Of a stretch of DNA of 64,000 nucleotides, positions 63,760 through 64,000 are shown piece by piece (the first letter of the stretch is position 1; each line of letters begins with the position of its first letter). The translations under genes were made by a program, and so were the position numbers. The DNA comes from Alkalitalea saponilacus (GTDB lineage Bacteria; Bacteroidota; Bacteroidia; Bacteroidales; Marinilabiliaceae): contig NZ_FUYV01000002.1 of NCBI RefSeq assembly GCF_900168165.1, positions 124,001 to 188,000 on the forward strand, read 5' to 3'. The notes below the pieces were generated by a model that saw only the letters and a list, made by a program, of their open reading frames with translations, did not search any database and had not been told where the DNA came from.

Positions 63760-64000
63760 TTACGATCCGAAATCGTCAAATGCAACCATTTCATCGGGAA
63801 CCCCAAGATCGTATAACATTTTTGTAACCGCCGCATTCATCATCGGGGGACCGCAAATGTAGAATTCGATATCTTCGGGTTCTTCATGATTCATCAAATA
63901 ATTATCCTGTATTACCTGGTGAATAAACCCTACCGATCCGTCCCAATTATCTTCAGGCATTGGCTCAGAAAGAGCTATGGTAAATTTGAAATTTGGGAAC
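63760..64000 (-). CDS. nqrF: Na+-NQR subunit F, C-terminal part (partial)
   Basis: The frame continues to the right edge of the window ([13 protein letters not shown] precedes the internal Met), so the start lies outside. The visible 79 codons are the end of the NADH/FAD reductase domain: [35 protein letters not shown] and the terminal AFDDFGS. NqrF accepts electrons from NADH for the sodium pump. Other nqr genes are presumably beyond the edge. Confidence 0.92.
   Translation of the reverse strand, partial: FPNFKFTIALSEPMPEDNWDGSVGFIHQVIQDNYLMNHEEPEDIEFYICGPPMMNAAVTKMLYDLGVPDEMVAFDDFGS

Overview
The window looks like a chromosomal stretch of a marine or anaerobic Bacteroidota, most likely Bacteroidales/Marinilabiliales-like. 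The case rests on gene content: a PorU/PorV type IX secretion pair with GldJ, a fused SecDF, a Rex repressor, Na+-NQR parts, a DUF3109 protein, a BT0820-type HAD phosphatase and a TIGR02757 protein. It also rests on many promoters with the Bacteroidota -7 motif TAnnTTTG. Genes are closely packed and most are housekeeping. There is no prophage, insertion sequence, integrase or CRISPR array.

Layout. 1-3.2 kb: end of asnB, an M20 dipeptidase, a small lipoprotein and a weakly coding stretch. 3.2-10 kb: a large propeller sensor fused to a chemoreceptor signalling domain, then yebC, a DUF3109 protein and gpmI. 10-14.7 kb: two tRNA-Phe genes, an M16 protease, an O-methyltransferase, an acyl-CoA ligase and a cold-shock protein. 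14.7-24 kb: the type IX secretion/gliding region, with porU-porV-ispF-thioredoxin on the minus strand and gldJ-murF on the plus strand. 24-30.5 kb: an envelope operon (phoH, inositol-phosphatase family, lipid A-type acyltransferase, glycosyltransferase), folC, two tRNA-Val genes and rex. 30.5-36.7 kb: a histidine kinase and sigma-54 activator divergent from an ABC ATPase and an FtsX-type permease. 37-47.2 kb: secDF, tatA, a Ca2+/Na+ antiporter, lolD, a TIGR02757 protein, trmN6-like and mutS. 47.2-48.6 kb: several very small membrane proteins and tRNA-Gly/tRNA-Leu. 48.6-59 kb: flavodoxin, CapA-like, MerR, Nif3, zinc-ribbon, LemA/TPM genes, HAD, recR, a Na+/solute symporter and an M23 peptidase. 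59-64 kb: alaS and an Na+-NQR maturation group (nqrM-like, apbE, end of nqrF).

The most unusual unit is the 30.5-36.7 kb module. The kinase has almost no extracytoplasmic part, the regulator is sigma-54 dependent, and the divergent ABC ATPase has lost the Q-loop Gln, the LSGGQ signature and the H-loop His while keeping Walker A and B. The intergenic region holds a sigma-54-like site and three inverted repeats. The layout recalls Firmicutes Bce-type flux-sensing modules, but the output and the ATPase differ. The second unusual gene is the propeller-Y_Y_Y-chemoreceptor fusion at 3.25 kb. Palindromes sit at or near the promoters of porU, the flavodoxin gene, the symporter and the nqrM-like gene and may be operators for unidentified regulators.
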